Shown here piece by piece: positions 34,997 to 45,983 of a stretch of DNA of 64,000 nucleotides (position 1 is the stretch's first letter; each line of letters begins with the position of its first letter). A program made the position numbers and the translations under genes. A model generated the notes under the pieces. It was not told where the DNA came from. It saw nothing but the letters and a program-made list of their open reading frames with translations, and made no database searches. Origin of the DNA: Cymbomonas tetramitiformis (lineage: Eukaryota; Chlorophyta; Pyramimonadophyceae; Pyramimonadales; Pyramimonadaceae); assembly GCA_001247695.2 (NCBI GenBank), contig LGRX02024567.1, positions 1 to 64,000 of the forward strand, given 5' to 3'.

Positions 34997-37197
34997 TCAG
35001 CCACTTTGAAGCTGGTCAGCAGAGCTGAGTTCAGCGGTCGGGACACAAGCACAGAAGATTCCCGAAGTGAATTGCAAGCTGTCTGTCGTAGATTGAGCAC
35101 CACCAGACCCAAGCGGGCAAGGTGGATCCGTAGCAGAAAGCACAGTAACAGAAAACTGTAAGGATTCCGAAAACACTGAAGAACTTAAACAAGCAGGATC
35201 CCACGGCGGTTTGAGCATCGAAGAGGAATACAGAAGAACTCCATCATCTGGTGGCCAATCACGGATGCCTGCAGCACCAAGTGGTGGAATCGAAGCAGAG
35301 AAATCTCCAGCAAACCGACGGACGATGGCTCCGGGCTCAACCAGGCCCCTGTCACCACCGCCCACGGTAACCAGAGATGCCGTAGCGCTGGCCAGCAAGG
35401 AGCAACAAAGCACAGAGGTCATTAATGCACATCGGAGAAAGCTCGGCGGAGTCCGCGGACGGTACACCGGAGTCAGACTGCCACCGGCCGCTGGCAATGC
35501 TCCCCCGTCAGAGTCATGCTCAAGAGTGCCGAAGGAGCCAAAAGCCACTTGCTGCCCGCCGTCAGAGTCATTGTCAGAGCCTTGGTCATTGTCAGAGACT
35601 TCAGAGCCAATGTCAGAAGTCTCAATCCTCATGCCAGCAAACAGCGGAGCCGGTGCAGAGTCGCCAAGCTGGAGTGACGGGACAGAGCCAGGCAAGCCGA
35701 GAGAGCCAGGGATAACCACTGGCGGGTCATGAGCCGCAGGCACACCACCAGCCACGAGTGCAGAGGGATGCCGAACCGCAGGCGGTGGCGGAATCGAGCC
35801 CCGTGCACCCGAGTGGAATGTGGCCAGACCAAACTGAGCCATGCCGTCCTCGTCAGCTGCCGCATCCTGAGCGGAAGCCGCCGCATCCTGAAAGTGCCGC
35901 AGAGATGTGGGCTCAGCCGTCACAAAAGAATATGCCGACAGCTCGCACACCTCTGGGCGACCCTCCATCGTGCAGAGCGACTCGAAGGCATGCTCATCCC
36001 CAGCGTCATAGAACCGCTGGAAACGAACAGCCAGGCAGTCAGTCTCATAGTCCTCAACTGCACCACAATAGTGGGCAGAGTGAGGACCGCCGTTGGGGCA
36101 TTCAGCATGCCAGTGCTTCAAACCACTTTGTGCACACTCCGCATTTCTGCAGTGGGGCACGAAGGCACCGCTCTTCTTGTCAAATGAGACAGGAGGAGCG
36201 GTGCCAAGTGGCTTAACACCAGCACGATGATGCTTAGCAGCAGAGCGGGTAAGGTGCTTGCCCGCAGGCGGTGCCCCTTCCCGCTTCTGCCGCTTTAGGT
36301 CACGAATGTCCTGCTGCATGCGCTCCAGCTGCTTCTGCAGACTGGACAACGCCGCAGCTAGGTCAGACGCGCCATCGCCGAATGACAGAGCAGAAATAGG
36401 GGCGCCAGAGACTTTCAGGCCGTGGCGGAACTGCTCCCGCACATGAGCCTGAATAGTCAAAAGAGACACGCCCTGCCGCTGGTCAGCTCGAGCCAGAGAG
36501 TTAGCCAAATCACGGTACAAGCCTTGAGAAACTGCCGCTTCACCGCGTCCTCTGGCAAGTTGTGGGAACGCTGAACGTCCCGCAACAGGCCATTGAACTC
36601 ACGGATGCCACGGTCAGGATCTCCGCTGCTGGGGATGCGAACCGCCAGCAGCGACTCAAAAGAGTCAAAGGGCTCTGAGCGTTCCTGGAGCATGCGTACC
36701 ACCTCTAGGGCAGCACGCTTGCCATCTCCAGGAACGTCAGACCCAGAGGCCTCAAGCCAGTCACGAGCAGGCGAGCCAGGTCGAGCCAGAAAAGTCAGAG
36801 CCGAAAGCAGCAATTCATTGGCCTCATGCCTAGCCTCAACAGTCATGTTGGCCAAGTCAAACAGGGGAGCAAATGCCTGTGACTGGAGTAGAAACTGTGA
36901 TGCGCGAAGCTCATGCATAAGCTGTGAAAAAATGTCCACTGCGTCTGTCTCTGTACCAGCGAAGCGCTCCGATTTGTCTCCGAGAATTTTGGTGGCAACG
37001 ACCTTGGCAACTTTTCTGTCGAAATTGTCTCGAGCTAGCTGCTGACACTTTTCAAGAATCTCCCTCGCAGCTGCGGTGGTCGGAGCCGGCAGCTGCGGTG
37101 TCTGTGGTGTCGCTGAGTGCTGTGCACCCACATCATCAAAAATCGTCTCTAATCTACGGACGCGAGACCGCGTCATTCTATTTGCTGTGGTAACCAT
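34997..37197 (-). pseudogene. Gag-like gene of element C, one frameshift
   Basis: Starts MVTTANRMTRSRVRR at 37197; the first frame ends at 36457 and the second runs 36520-34997. The break falls near 36535 (QFLKA then GLYRDLANSL). N-terminal LETIFDDVG matches A and D. Gag-like helices are followed by a coiled-coil stretch (SSLQKQLERMQQDIRDLKRQ), a knuckle CRNAECAQSGLKHWHAEC, an acidic Ser/Asp region, a hydrophobic segment (ALMTSVLCCSLLASATASLV, minus strand near 35380-35440), and a tail ending QLQSG. Because the LTRs are almost identical, the single break could be recent, or the ORF may be read by frameshifting. Confidence 0.75.
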
Positions 37198-37618
37198 GAT
37201 GTAAAGACAATGGAGGGCTGAGCTAAGCAAGGGTGGCGGTGCAAGATCGCCACAGCGGCCAGATATTCCGTAGAAGCCTCAGCAGAACAGATCAAAATTC
37301 ACAGGTCGTGAGCGTAAGCATGAGAGCGGCCAAAATCCGCAACGTGTGGAGCGACCTCGCCAGAGCTAGTGGCACACGAAGCAAATCAACTCTCGTTGCG
37401 ACGATACTGCTGCAAAAAAATAATCCGTCACAAATTGCTGATCTCCTGCGCAGCGAAGGCGAGCACAAGGCGTGCCGCCATCACTGCCAAGCTAAAAGGC
37501 CATACCGTGAGAATAACACACCACCGCCCAAGTGGGCGCTCAGCCCCTCCTACGTCCTACTTAGCCGAACATGGCAACAGCAAGGCGCTGTGCCATCATC
37601 AGAATCACCGGAAAGCCG

Positions 37619-37633
37619 GTGCGGGCCATAACC
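37619..37633 (-). other. Primer-binding site of element C (half-tRNA type)
   Basis: Minus strand GGTTATGGCCCGCAC follows the 5' LTR directly. GGTTATGG is the complement of CCATAACC, the anticodon loop region of initiator tRNA-Met. The site does not start with TGG, as a site for a full tRNA 3' end would. Confidence 0.6.
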
Positions 37634-37875
37634 TGCGAGAAAGACAGATCCGCTGTCCGGCTAAGCTCGCTGAGCATCAAACTGATAATCACATAAACAG
37701 TGTCTGGCCGAGGCTTTATGCTCTCGGAAACCCAGACAGTGAAACAAGACTGTACTACTGTACTGTACTACTGTACAGTACAGTGCTAGGATGTCACGGA
37801 CACGATACGGAAGCAGGGTCAGGCTAGGGGCTAGTCAGAGCCCATAATAACTAAGCCTAAACCCGAAGTCCAGCA
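37634..37875 (-). repeat. 5' LTR of element C
   Basis: 242 bp, near identical to 34562-34804, followed by target duplication CTTCA. Confidence 0.92.
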
Positions 37876-38540
37876 CTTCATCCTTGGTGTGTGCGCTATT
37901 TGTAATTTGTGCCACCGCCGCGCCGCGCACCGTTGCCGATGTCGGTGGTGCCGGTGCGCGCACATGCACGGCTCCACCGGTCGGTGGTGCTACGTGGACT
38001 GCCTCGGCAGTCCCGGCTACGGAGACTTCGCCAACTGCAATGGTTCGTAACGATCTTGGCGACGCGGTGGGTGGTGCGAGCACGGCTGCTATCCCGCCGC
38101 ATCGACAGGCGCGGTATCGGGAGCTGCGGCAGGGATTCCACACTCTCCGCAATGTCCCACGGCCACCATGGCTATATGACCCCGACCCTGATTACGTTCC
38201 GCAGTCACCGCCTTACCCGCCACCACCGTACTCGTCCGATGACGAGGAGCCGAGCTCTGGTGACCATGCGGTTGTGATCGAGGATTCAACAATTTCTTCT
38301 ACGAATGATTTACCACCGGCCCCGGAGGCCGGCAACTACTTCACCCTCACGCTGCTCCGAGCCGGACCGCAAGCTCCGAAGACCTCTAGTGGCTGAGGTT
38401 GATCACACCGTGCCTGCCTAGAGATTAGCTATAGAGTAGCTTCCTAGATGTGCAGAAGAGCTCTCTGAATTTGAGCTGTGTTTAGGGTTTTGGCACCTAA
38501 CAACAGTATCTGACAATCGTTGCTGTGGACTGGGACCGCC

Positions 38541-38754
38541 CTGACCAAGAGTACAGGAGACACTCAAAGCTGTCACATGTCACTTCCTATGGTAGGCTGG
38601 GTGACCGTCACCAGTAGACGGGAAACACCCGTTAGGTATTTATGTATGTCTCTCTTTTATCTATCACTCTTTTACCGTTCTGATTCCGTAACCCTTAACT
38701 CAGGGTTTATCTCACCAGTTAGATATATATTACCGCCGAACTATATATCTGCCA
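38541..38754 (+). repeat. 3' LTR of element A
   Basis: Matches 31727-31920 from about 38561 to its end at 38754. The preceding ~20 bp differ from the 5' LTR. Followed by target duplication CTATT. Confidence 0.75.
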
Positions 38755-38771
38755 CTATTGCTGGAAACAGC

Positions 38772-39142
38772 TTATAAGAAAGTAGATATATTGCAATATA
38801 TATACTGTCAGGTGAATGTCAAAGCACAGTGAGATAGGGTTCTCGGGTTGTCTAAAGTCAGATTAAACTGGGAGATAATCGGGTTTAAGCTGGCGGACAC
38901 ATCGTGACACACGAGCGGAGCAAACAGCAGGCACTGCAAGTGACATCCGAGCAGGCGAGGGGTGACACAGGGCACCACAGACCTCCCCCCTTATGGGGGG
39001 GTGAAAGTCAGTGTTCCCATGACACCACCTCACCCCGAAGGTGGGAGGTGCACTGCAGGGCCAGCCGGTACTCCCGGGCAGGCGCGGGTGCTGAAATCTG
39101 TATAGGCAGCCCTGACTGGGAGTCCCGGTCAGGCCCCTATGA
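38772..39142 (-). repeat. 3' LTR of element B
   Basis: Identical over about 342 bp with 41295-41636, apart from one or two changes. The last 30 bp differ from the other LTR. Confidence 0.75.
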
Positions 39143-39408
39143 CAGATCCCTAGGACCAACACTGGACTGCTGACTGATCTGTAGGTTCGTACTGTGACAC
39201 ACGCTGCGTCACAGGTAGGCTAGACTCCGAGACCGTCCGAGACCGTTCCGGGTATATCTAGCTTAGGGTTTATTTATCTCATACAGTTCATCCACACGAG
39301 TACGGGACTTTCTGATATCTAGTGTACTTGGATATTCCGGTAGGCGGCTAGGAGAAATGTAATGTTTCCCTAGTTACTAGCTAACTCGTGATGTGTCAAT
39401 CGAGGGTT

Positions 39409-41040
39409 TCAATCTAGGGTTTGGGGCTGAGTGCCAATCACAACTCCAGCTCCTGTAACGTGCGGCACCCAAACGGGCGAAGAGCGCAGAGCCGGCCAGT
39501 CGGTGTCCTCGTCCTGGAAGGCCAGGGAGTCACCAACAGGCCCGTCAACCAGCGGAGGTGCGTCGGAATCCCCCACATGCACCACCGTAGCGGCGGCATC
39601 GACGGGGTCAATCGCGTCATCACCACCAGATGCGGGCAGCTGCAACCGCACGGACCGGAACGCCGGCTCCAAGCCGGAGTCAGCCGATGGATGGGGCAGG
39701 TGCATTGCCCGCGGGCGGCGGGTCAGGTGTTCCGCCTGCGGGAGGCGGCTGAAGCGACGGACGGGGTACGGCCGGCTTGGACATCTCAAGATGTTTGTCG
39801 TTGGCGAAGGCCTCGATGCAGACGTAAGGGCAAGCACCGCGGGTGCCTGCGTGCGCGTCAGTAACGCCCCACATGCGGAAACACACCGCACACGGGTAGC
39901 CGGTGCCGGACCACTTCTTGTATAGAGCAGTGGGGGAGTCCGCCACCCACTCTCCATCAAGCGGTGCCTTCGACTGCTTCTGCGGGCGGAGTGCCATGGC
40001 GGTAGGGCGGCTGGGGGGGGTCAGGAGTCTGGGGCTTCCGAGTCTGGGTCTTGGGGCGGTAGCCTGAGGAGCCAGATGGAGCGGCGGAATCCTGCTGGGA
40101 CGAAAGTGTGGCAAGGGGGCTTTCGTCCCGAAAGGCAAGGCGGATGCGAAGGGCGAGGCGGTCAAAAGTGAAGGGATGACCTGAACGCAATTCGCGGAGC
40201 ACCACCAGGTAGAGGGGGTGACGTAGGGGCTCTTCTTCGCGGACTCGGCGCCAAGATGTGCCAGAGGTCTGCCACGCGGTCAGAATCGCCGTACGTCGGC
40301 TTGACCTTGTGATGTCGTTCACAAAGTCGAGGAATTGTGGCAAGTTGGGGAGCAGGGTCCACGGTCTCAGAGATGACGATCGCACGCATCTGAGTCCAGT
40401 AGCGCATCCCATCGGCGTCGGGCACACCCTCGACCTCGTAACGGAGTCGCTGAAGGGCGTAACGGCCGTCGGCAGGATGGGAACGAGCACACTCGTGGTA
40501 GAGGGTAAGGGCACTTCCACGAAGAGGGTGGGGCAAGAGGCAAAAGAGAATCTCGTTCATGGTGACGTGATAAAACTCGTACTCGTGCTCCAGATCCAGC
40601 AACTTGGCCGCCTCGTTGTACGAAATGGGGAACATCACGTGTCCCAAGCCGGCAGTGAGGGAGGCAAAGTCGGCGTCGGCGGTGTCATTGTCAAAAGTAA
40701 AACCGTTGGGGAGCTTGAATCCAGTGGACTTGAGGAAGTGCACCAGGTCGCTCCCATACTGAAATACATAGGAGAGCTGGTCGCTGTACTCCTCCTCGCG
40801 GCCCTCTTCAACAGGTGTAGTCAGTAGAACGTCGGGGTCGTTGAAGAAATCGAAAGCCGTAGGGGCTTCAATCGTGGATGTCGGTTTCGAACGTAGGGAG
40901 GAAGTCCCCACGATACGGCGGGGTCGGTGGCCAGTAGATGGGGAACTGTGCGATGTCTGGGAAGGCGATGGAGAAGCACCTGTACGCGCACGTGCTGCGC
41001 GCAAAGCAGAGCCAACTCCTTCACGTCGGGCGGTAGCCAT
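39409..41040 (-). pseudogene. Gag-like gene of element B, several frameshifts
   Basis: The start MATARREGVGSALRAAR is at 41040. The first frame is good to about 40330 (YVFQYGSDLVHFLKSTG, MRYWTQMRAIVI). It continues in the frame of 40520-39957 (LPQFLDFVNDITRSS, YLVVLRELRSGHPFTFDRL), then in the frame ending at 39680 (KKWSGTGYPCAVCFRMWG ... CPYVC, a Cys/His cluster that may be a knuckle), and finally in the 39409 frame (acidic tail). At least three frame changes are needed, so it is decayed. No protease, RT or integrase is seen. A family beyond Gag-like could not be named. Confidence 0.6.
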
Positions 41041-41276
41041 GTCGGGAATAAAGTAGTGTCGGTCCAGTTGAAATTTGACGCACGGAAAGTGCGTTAAGTG
41101 TCGGAAAATGTCGGATTGTCGGCAAAGAAATGTCGGAAGTGACCGATGTAAAAACAAGCCGGTCGTTGTCGGAAGTGTCGGTTAGTAAATGTCGGCGTAA
41201 GTGTCGGAAGTGTCGGTGAGTATAGAGTCGCAGGGCGCGAAGCGGACGGAAGACTGAAGAAAACACCACCACTGAA

Positions 41277-41294
41277 CGTGGGTGGGCTATAACC
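41277..41294 (-). other. Primer-binding site of element B (half-tRNA type)
   Basis: Minus strand GGTTATAGCCCACCCACG follows the LTR. It closely follows the complement of the plant initiator tRNA-Met anticodon arm (CCCATAACC region), with small gaps. Confidence 0.6.
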
Positions 41295-41666
41295 TTATAA
41301 GAAAGTAGATATATTGCAATATATATACTGTCAGGTGAATGTCAAAGCACAGGGAGATAGGGTTCTCGGGTTGTCTAAAGTCAGATTAAACTGGGAGATA
41401 ATCGGGTTTAAGCTGGCGGACACATCGTGACACACGAGCGGAGCAAACAGCAGGCACTGCAAGTGACATCCGAGCAGGCGAGGGGTGACACAGGGCACCA
41501 CAGACCTCCCCCCTTATGGGGGGGTGAAAGTCAGTGTTCCCATGACACCACCTCACCCCGAAGGTGGGAGGTGCACTGCAGGGCCAGCCGGTACTCCCGG
41601 GCAGGCGCGGGTGCTGAAATCTGTATAGGCAGCCCTTATGGGGGGTGAAAGTCAGTGTTCCCATGA
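41295..41666 (-). repeat. 5' LTR of element B, with altered outer end
   Basis: Its outer 30 bp (41637-41666) are not the LTR end seen at 39113-39142. They copy an internal LTR segment (TTATGGGGGGTGAAAGTC) that also lies at about 41512-41545. Confidence 0.7.
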
Positions 41667-42082
41667 ACAGCAGCTCAGGCAGGCCAAGTAGCCATAATCG
41701 ATCCCTCTCTTCCTCTCTTCCTCACTTAGCTTTTTCTCTAGATGTCACCCTGCTGAAAAGTGGGCTGAGCCCCTTTGTGGGCGCGCTATAGCAGAGGGAG
41801 TAGCCCCTGGTGTTTTCACTAGCCTGCTTTGCAGGGATACCGCACTCTCAGGACTTTGTCCCCTTTGCTAGCGTAAATGTTTTATTATTATTATTATTCT
41901 CTTCCAATGCCTTCGGAATCATCGAAATACTCAACAGGTACTCCGATTCATCTTCCTCTTCACTAGAATCAAACTCCTCAAAAGTGCGTACAAGAATCAC
42001 CGATAAGGAACTCCGATGCCGAGGAACCAGCCAACCTTTGGGGGTACCCAAGTTGATGAGAAAAGCTGGCTGGACTTTTTTG

Positions 42083-42271
42083 TTATGGAATCACCCTGAA
42101 ATAAGAAATATGGTGATGGCTGCCTATCTTAAGAGGCATTTCATACATTTCATATATATTAATAAATCTAAGCTGGATAGCCTTCAATTCTAAATAGTCT
42201 GATTCCGATATAACATCATCGGCTAAGTCCTGCTTTAATTCTTTCAACTGTGCACGACTCTCAGGGTCCAT
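42083..42271 (-). CDS. Short ORF with SHOCT-like helix pair, possible exon
   Basis: 62 aa from an ATG, beginning MDPESRAQLKELKQDLADD then VISESDYLELKAIQLR. This is similar in pattern to SHOCT-type helix pairs (LKxLK ... GxIxxxEFxxxK), which are short oligomerisation-like motifs of unclear role. A T-rich tract ending TTTCAG lies at its end on the minus strand, so it may be a first exon, with the downstream minus-strand ORF (41848-42051, acidic FDSSEEEDESEY) belonging to the same gene. I cannot assign a function. Confidence 0.3.
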   Translation of the reverse strand: MDPESRAQLKELKQDLADDVISESDYLELKAIQLRFINIYEMYEMPLKIGSHHHISYFRVIP

Positions 42272-43087
42272 TTTCTAGGTTTTGAAAATTTTAAGAAATG
42301 TGGCTGGCTATGTACGGATGGCACGTGGATGGCTATGGAATATGCTGGCTGGCTTAAAAGATCGCGGTCACTATTATTAGCGATTTCATAGGACGCCGGC
42401 GCCGGCGGGCGGGGGTACCCAAGTTGATGAGAAAAGCTGGCTGACCTGGAATTTACGGTTTTCTTATAGGTGGGTGATTACCTGTACGCCCCGGAGCCCA
42501 TATAGGGAGGCGTCACAGTAGGGGGCGCATGAATACAGTATAATGTGAACTTCGCGACGCACAGGAGGGGCATGTGCGTGCGCGCTACTCGCCCCCGGGA
42601 TACTAGGGGAGGGTCTAGTGGTGGTAACCTGATAATGAACAGATCGGACACCCAAAATCGCGGGCTCATCGCCAACTCCCATCTCACAAAACGAAACTGC
42701 TGATATCTCGGAACGCACGGTCTCAGACCCGCCGGTCTGAGCACCACCTATCATTGTGCCATTGTCAGAGACAATAATCTGCAAAATAATAGGGGAAATA
42801 ACCGCCGATGATTCCGCCAGAAAAGATGTGCTTCGAAAATGCGAAACGACGTAACGTACGCTCGGGAAAATCCCTAATCGATTTCACATTTCACATCTGG
42901 CTGACGTTGGCTTACAAATTCATAAACACGTTTTGGCAAAAATTGTGCTAGGAGGCAAGCACAAGAGCAAGAAAAACGGCTAAGTACAAAACGCAAGAGT
43001 ACTCAGTACGGAGTACAGTAGGACCGATCAGAATGATGTTGATGTGAGGTGCCTAGCCTGTTGTACGGAGTACTCAGTACAGTTGAG

Positions 43088-43395
43088 TTATGGAAAGAGT
43101 TCCTGAATGTATAAGAACTCTAAGTGTAACCAGTTTCGGAGATGAGAACTGAACTGAAAAGTGTAACATAAAAGTAAAAAGCCGTAACTGCTGTATATTG
43201 TGTATTGAAAGCATGCACTGAAAGCAAAAGCATACCAGGAAGAATTACGAAACCGAATTCCGAATAGTGGACCAACCGAAACCATACCTCGTGCGGTCGT
43301 TTAATAAGTAGATAATAGATAAGTCCGAAACCGTAAAGAAGAGGAAAGCAAAGGGTGTAGACTCCCACAAAATGGTAATTAGTCCGTGTTTTCAC
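43088..43395 (-). CDS. Hydrophobic small ORF, unsupported function
   Basis: 91 aa, rich in Phe, Tyr and Leu, with two or three possible membrane spans (TLCFPLLYGFGLIYYLLI, AFYFYVTLFSSVLI). No family recognised and no repeat explains it. Could be chance in AT-rich DNA. Confidence 0.15.
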
Positions 43396-43808
43396 GTTGC
43401 TTCCCTGTTTTGTTTGCGCAAATTCTGATCAGATGCCACCTTACCTCGCGTGATTAGCTAGCGTAGACCTTTCTACGAAATCGGGAATGCCTATTTTTTT
43501 GCTTGCGTTGCGCGGCGGTGGGTGTGTTTGAGGGTTCCAGGTACTCTTGGGACCGCGTTGGCGTGGAGGAATTCAGCCCAACGGCGATCTTTTAAGGTGC
43601 GCGCGTTGCCCCTTCTATTGGCACGCATACGCACGCACGCGTAGGCCGGGATTTCGGCGTTCCGCAGGTACCAAATTCTAAATCGCTTCAGATTTTCGGC
43701 AATTCCGACCCTTCGCGGCGGAAGCGCTGCGCAATTTTTTTAAAATTGCGTAGCTTTTGCTGAATTTCGGGATCGGTTTGGGATCTTGCGTGCCTCTAGT
43801 GTAGCCCT

Positions 43809-44160
43809 CTAGTCCCCCCTATTCCGGAAATTGCCGCGCTTCGGCCGGTGTAACTGCTTGTGCTCGCACACAAGTGGTAAATTTCTGGCAGCGGGTGCTA
43901 GTTGCCGCGCGTGGCGTGGGGCGTTTTCAATTGATTAGTTTGCACGCATACCGCGCATAATGTTCCCAATGGAGCCTTAATTTTCTAGTTCCCTCTGTTC
44001 CGGAAATCGCCGCGCTTCGGCCGGTGTAACTGCTTGTGCTCGCACACAAGTGGTGAATTTCTGGATCGGCGGGTGCTGGTCACCGCGCGTGTCATATAGC
44101 ACCTCCAATTAGTTAGATCGCGCACGTAGCACGCATATAATGTATTCGGATGGAGAGGGG
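43809..44160. repeat. 176-bp tandem duplication
   Basis: Units begin CTAGTCCCCCCTATTCCGG (43809) and CTAGTTCCCTCTGTTCCGG (43985). They share about 70 bp of near-identical sequence (GCCGCGCTTCGGCCGGTG, CTCGCACACAAGTGGT) and a looser second half. The second copy reaches the 3' end of the minus-strand ORF at 44109. Confidence 0.75.
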
Positions 44161-45983
44161 TTCCAGCAGACTCTGGTGAACTCTCTGTAACGAGAGGACT
44201 CGGTACGGAAGGTGAACTGGCTGTCGCCATCCCCGTCCTCACCCGGCCCATCGCCGCCAGGACCCCCGCCCGGACCCCACGGACCTCCTGGCCCTCCATG
44301 ATCATCACCCCCCGAGCCTCCGGGACCTTCATGACTGCTGACACCGGGCTCCTCCGGGGACTCGTTTGGCTCCGAGTGCTCAGGTTGAGGGACCATCCCC
44401 CCCCCGTCTCCTGGTGTGTCCGTCGCAGCAGCAAGCGGAGGCGGTGACACTACCGGAAAGTTGTCGAAAGCGCCGGGCCACACGTCCGCGGAGCAAAACC
44501 CACACACCGGCAGGTACACAGTCTTCAGGAGTGCCACTACACTTCTCTTAGTGCCCACCTGACATGTCCACATATGCACCGGACTCTCCGCGTGCCCGCA
44601 CCCGCAACGAGCGCAGTTCTCTGGGACGGGTGCTAAGGCCGCCGTGAGACTGTAAATCACCTGGGACCCGAGGACTCTGTCATTGTCCGAGACTCTCGCT
44701 TTCAGGCACTGCCTGATCTGACTGGTAGGATGCACGCACCCAGCGACATGACCAAGGGAGCGATACCTACGAGCGGCGTCGTAAAACATGCGCTGGGCGT
44801 CGGGCCCCGGTTTGCCATGCTCGACCACGTGTGCCCGGAGGGCGGCGCAGACTTTCACTGGAAGGGAAATGTAGTCCCATGAGTGCGACGGAAGCGACGC
44901 CACGCCCGCGTGTGACTCCTCCGGCGGGCTATGAACGCCCCGGTCATCGACGTCACAGGTGACGACGGAAGCCGGCTCCACCAGCTCATGTCCCTCTCGG
45001 GAGATGGGCGTCTCCTGAACCGGACTCGACACTGCCGCTGCAGGCCCTCGAGCGTCTGACTCCACGGGCCCCGAGGGCGAAGCCTGAACCAGGGCGAGCC
45101 TTTGGACTTGTGACTCTATGACCGCCTGCAGCCTCTCCTCTAACTGGGCCTCAGCCGACCTCCGATCTGCTGCTCGCCGCTCGTCAGCAGCTATCTGCTG
45201 AGCGACGCTCTCGTCGACAGCCAACTGCCTGGCAGTCTCCCGGGCTTCTGCGGCCAGCCGGTCTGCAGCCCAGCGCTCTTCGACAGCGCGTTGCTCGGAG
45301 GCCCTGCGTTCCTCGGCAGCGCGCTGATCGGAGACCCTGCGCTCCTCGGCAGCTCTTTGACTCTCTTGGAGTTGCCGAGACAGCTGTTCCAGGCGAGCTT
45401 CGGCAGCTGCCTCCCGAGCTTGAGACTCCTTCTGCCAGGCTTCCTTTAGCTCTTGCAGGTCCTGACTGTTCCTGCTCCAGGTGGACTCCGGGGACGACGA
45501 CGTGTCCCCTGAGGAAGTCGGACCGGGGTGCGGGGCCGAGGGTGCTCGACTGGACTTCCTGGTGCGAGGCACTGGGCGACTGGGGCCGCTCGGTCTAGGC
45601 GCCTGAGTCCTAGGCCTCGGAGGTTCCGCGGGATGCTCCTCCTCCGATGAGGACGGGAGGGGAGCAAACCGGTTTGACCAGTTCCCACCGGAGGCTGCGG
45701 AACTCGGAGGTGCTGTACCTGACTTCCTAAGACCCCTGTGTGACTTCCGGGTGCTGCCGCTCATTCTGACGGCAGCGACGACCGCTCTCCTTACCTCCTG
45801 GAGGTCCACTCCGCGGTGTACTATCTCCCCTGGTCTGCGGACGTTGATGGCAAAGGCAGAGAATCTACACCTCCCGAGGGAGTTGTGAGGGTCCTCGCGC
45901 TTTTGCTGCATCAATCTCCTTGGACTCGGAGACTGACTGCTGGTGGATCTCCAGGCGATAAGCGCCGTCGTCGGAGAGCCCAT
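44109..45983 (-). CDS. Coiled-coil, Cys-rich protein of unknown function
   Basis: The ORF is 624 aa; the internal ATG at MSGSTRKSHRG (about 45764) may be the true start, because the part before it looks like an exon continuation with a possible donor (GAG/GTAAGG) just upstream. Order: basic Ser/Pro/Arg-rich N-terminus; a long heptad region with repeated AAEERR(A/V)S(D/E)QRA text, clearly coiled coil; a globular region (HSWDYISLPVKVCAALRA, MFYDAARRYRSLGHVAG); a Cys/His cluster CARCGCGHAESPVHMWTC; and a Gly/Asp/Pro-rich tail. No family recognised. It lies directly downstream, on the same strand, of the Sfi1-like ORF and may be part of the same gene. GC-rich, unlike the AT-rich flanks. Confidence 0.5.
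   Translation of the reverse strand: MGSPTTALIAWRSTSSQSPSPRRLMQQKREDPHNSLGRCRFSAFAINVRRPGEIVHRGVDLQEVRRAVVAAVRMSGSTRKSHRGLRKSGTAPPSSAASGGNWSNRFAPLPSSSEEEHPAEPPRPRTQAPRPSGPSRPVPRTRKSSRAPSAPHPGPTSSGDTSSSPESTWSRNSQDLQELKEAWQKESQAREAAAEARLEQLSRQLQESQRAAEERRVSDQRAAEERRASEQRAVEERWAADRLAAEARETARQLAVDESVAQQIAADERRAADRRSAEAQLEERLQAVIESQVQRLALVQASPSGPVESDARGPAAAVSSPVQETPISREGHELVEPASVVTCDVDDRGVHSPPEESHAGVASLPSHSWDYISLPVKVCAALRAHVVEHGKPGPDAQRMFYDAARRYRSLGHVAGCVHPTSQIRQCLKARVSDNDRVLGSQVIYSLTAALAPVPENCARCGCGHAESPVHMWTCQVGTKRSVVALLKTVYLPVCGFCSADVWPGAFDNFPVVSPPPLAAATDTPGDGGGMVPQPEHSEPNESPEEPGVSSHEGPGGSGGDDHGGPGGPWGPGGGPGGDGPGEDGDGDSQFTFRTESSRYREFTRVCWNPSPSEYIICVLRARSN

Larger units (their letters stand above)
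34562..37875 (-). mobile_element. Gag-only terminal-repeat retrotransposon C, nested in A
   Basis: LTRs of about 243 bp (34562-34804 and 37634-37875) start TGCGAG and end CAGCA on the plus strand. Perfect target duplication CTTCA at 34557-34561 and 37876-37880. The LTRs differ by about one substitution and one indel, so this is the youngest insertion seen. It inserted in the gag of A just before the hydrophobic segment. It encodes a single Gag-like protein and no enzymes. Confidence 0.92.
32756..38396 (+). pseudogene. Gag-like gene of element A, two frameshifts and split by element C
   Basis: Starts at MVASTRATASM (32756). The first frame runs to 33244, the second continues to 34397, the third from about 34380 to the C insertion at 34562, and the end resumes at 37881-38396 in frame once C is removed. 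Order: helical Gag-like domain; a basic linker; an unusual knuckle CQNQVCAKGKARHWHRDC; an acidic region; a hydrophobic segment (SSLVCALFVICATAA); a proline-rich and acidic tail ending KTSSG. The same order is seen in C and D. The frameshifts (near 33220 and 34375) are at places different from those in C and D, so I read them as decay. No enzyme domain is present. Confidence 0.75.
31707..38754 (+). mobile_element. Gag-only terminal-repeat retrotransposon A (TR-GAG-like)
   Basis: The 5' LTR is 31707-31920. The 3' LTR ends at 38754 and is recognisable from 38561. Target duplication CTATT lies at 31702-31706 and 38755-38759. The start (TGCTGGATTTGACAC) matches the LTR start of element D (TGTTGGATGTGACAC). 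Inside is one gag-like gene and no protease, RT or integrase. Element C is inserted in it at 34562-37875; without C, element A is about 3.7 kb, close to D (3.5 kb). The first ~20 bp of the 3' LTR are replaced by unrelated sequence. Elements of this kind are known in plants as TR-GAG and need enzymes in trans. Confidence 0.8.
38772..41666 (-). mobile_element. Gag-only terminal-repeat element B
   Basis: Long terminal direct repeats at 38772-39142 and 41295-41666, starting TTATAAGAAAGTAG and ending near CATGA on the plus strand. Target duplication ACAGC at 38767-38771 and 41667-41671. Ends are not the usual TG...CA. It sits 17 bp from the end of element A. One decayed gag-like gene lies inside and no enzyme. 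It belongs to a different family from A, C and D but shares the half-tRNA primer site. Confidence 0.72.
41667..43480. other. Intergenic stretch with a short exon-like ORF
   Basis: Holds the short SHOCT-like ORF, an exact 33-bp duplication (42040-42072 and 42411-42443), a GC-rich GCCGGC run near 42395 and GTACGGAGTACTCAGTAC-type repeats near 43000-43080. Nothing else could be supported. Confidence 0.5.
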
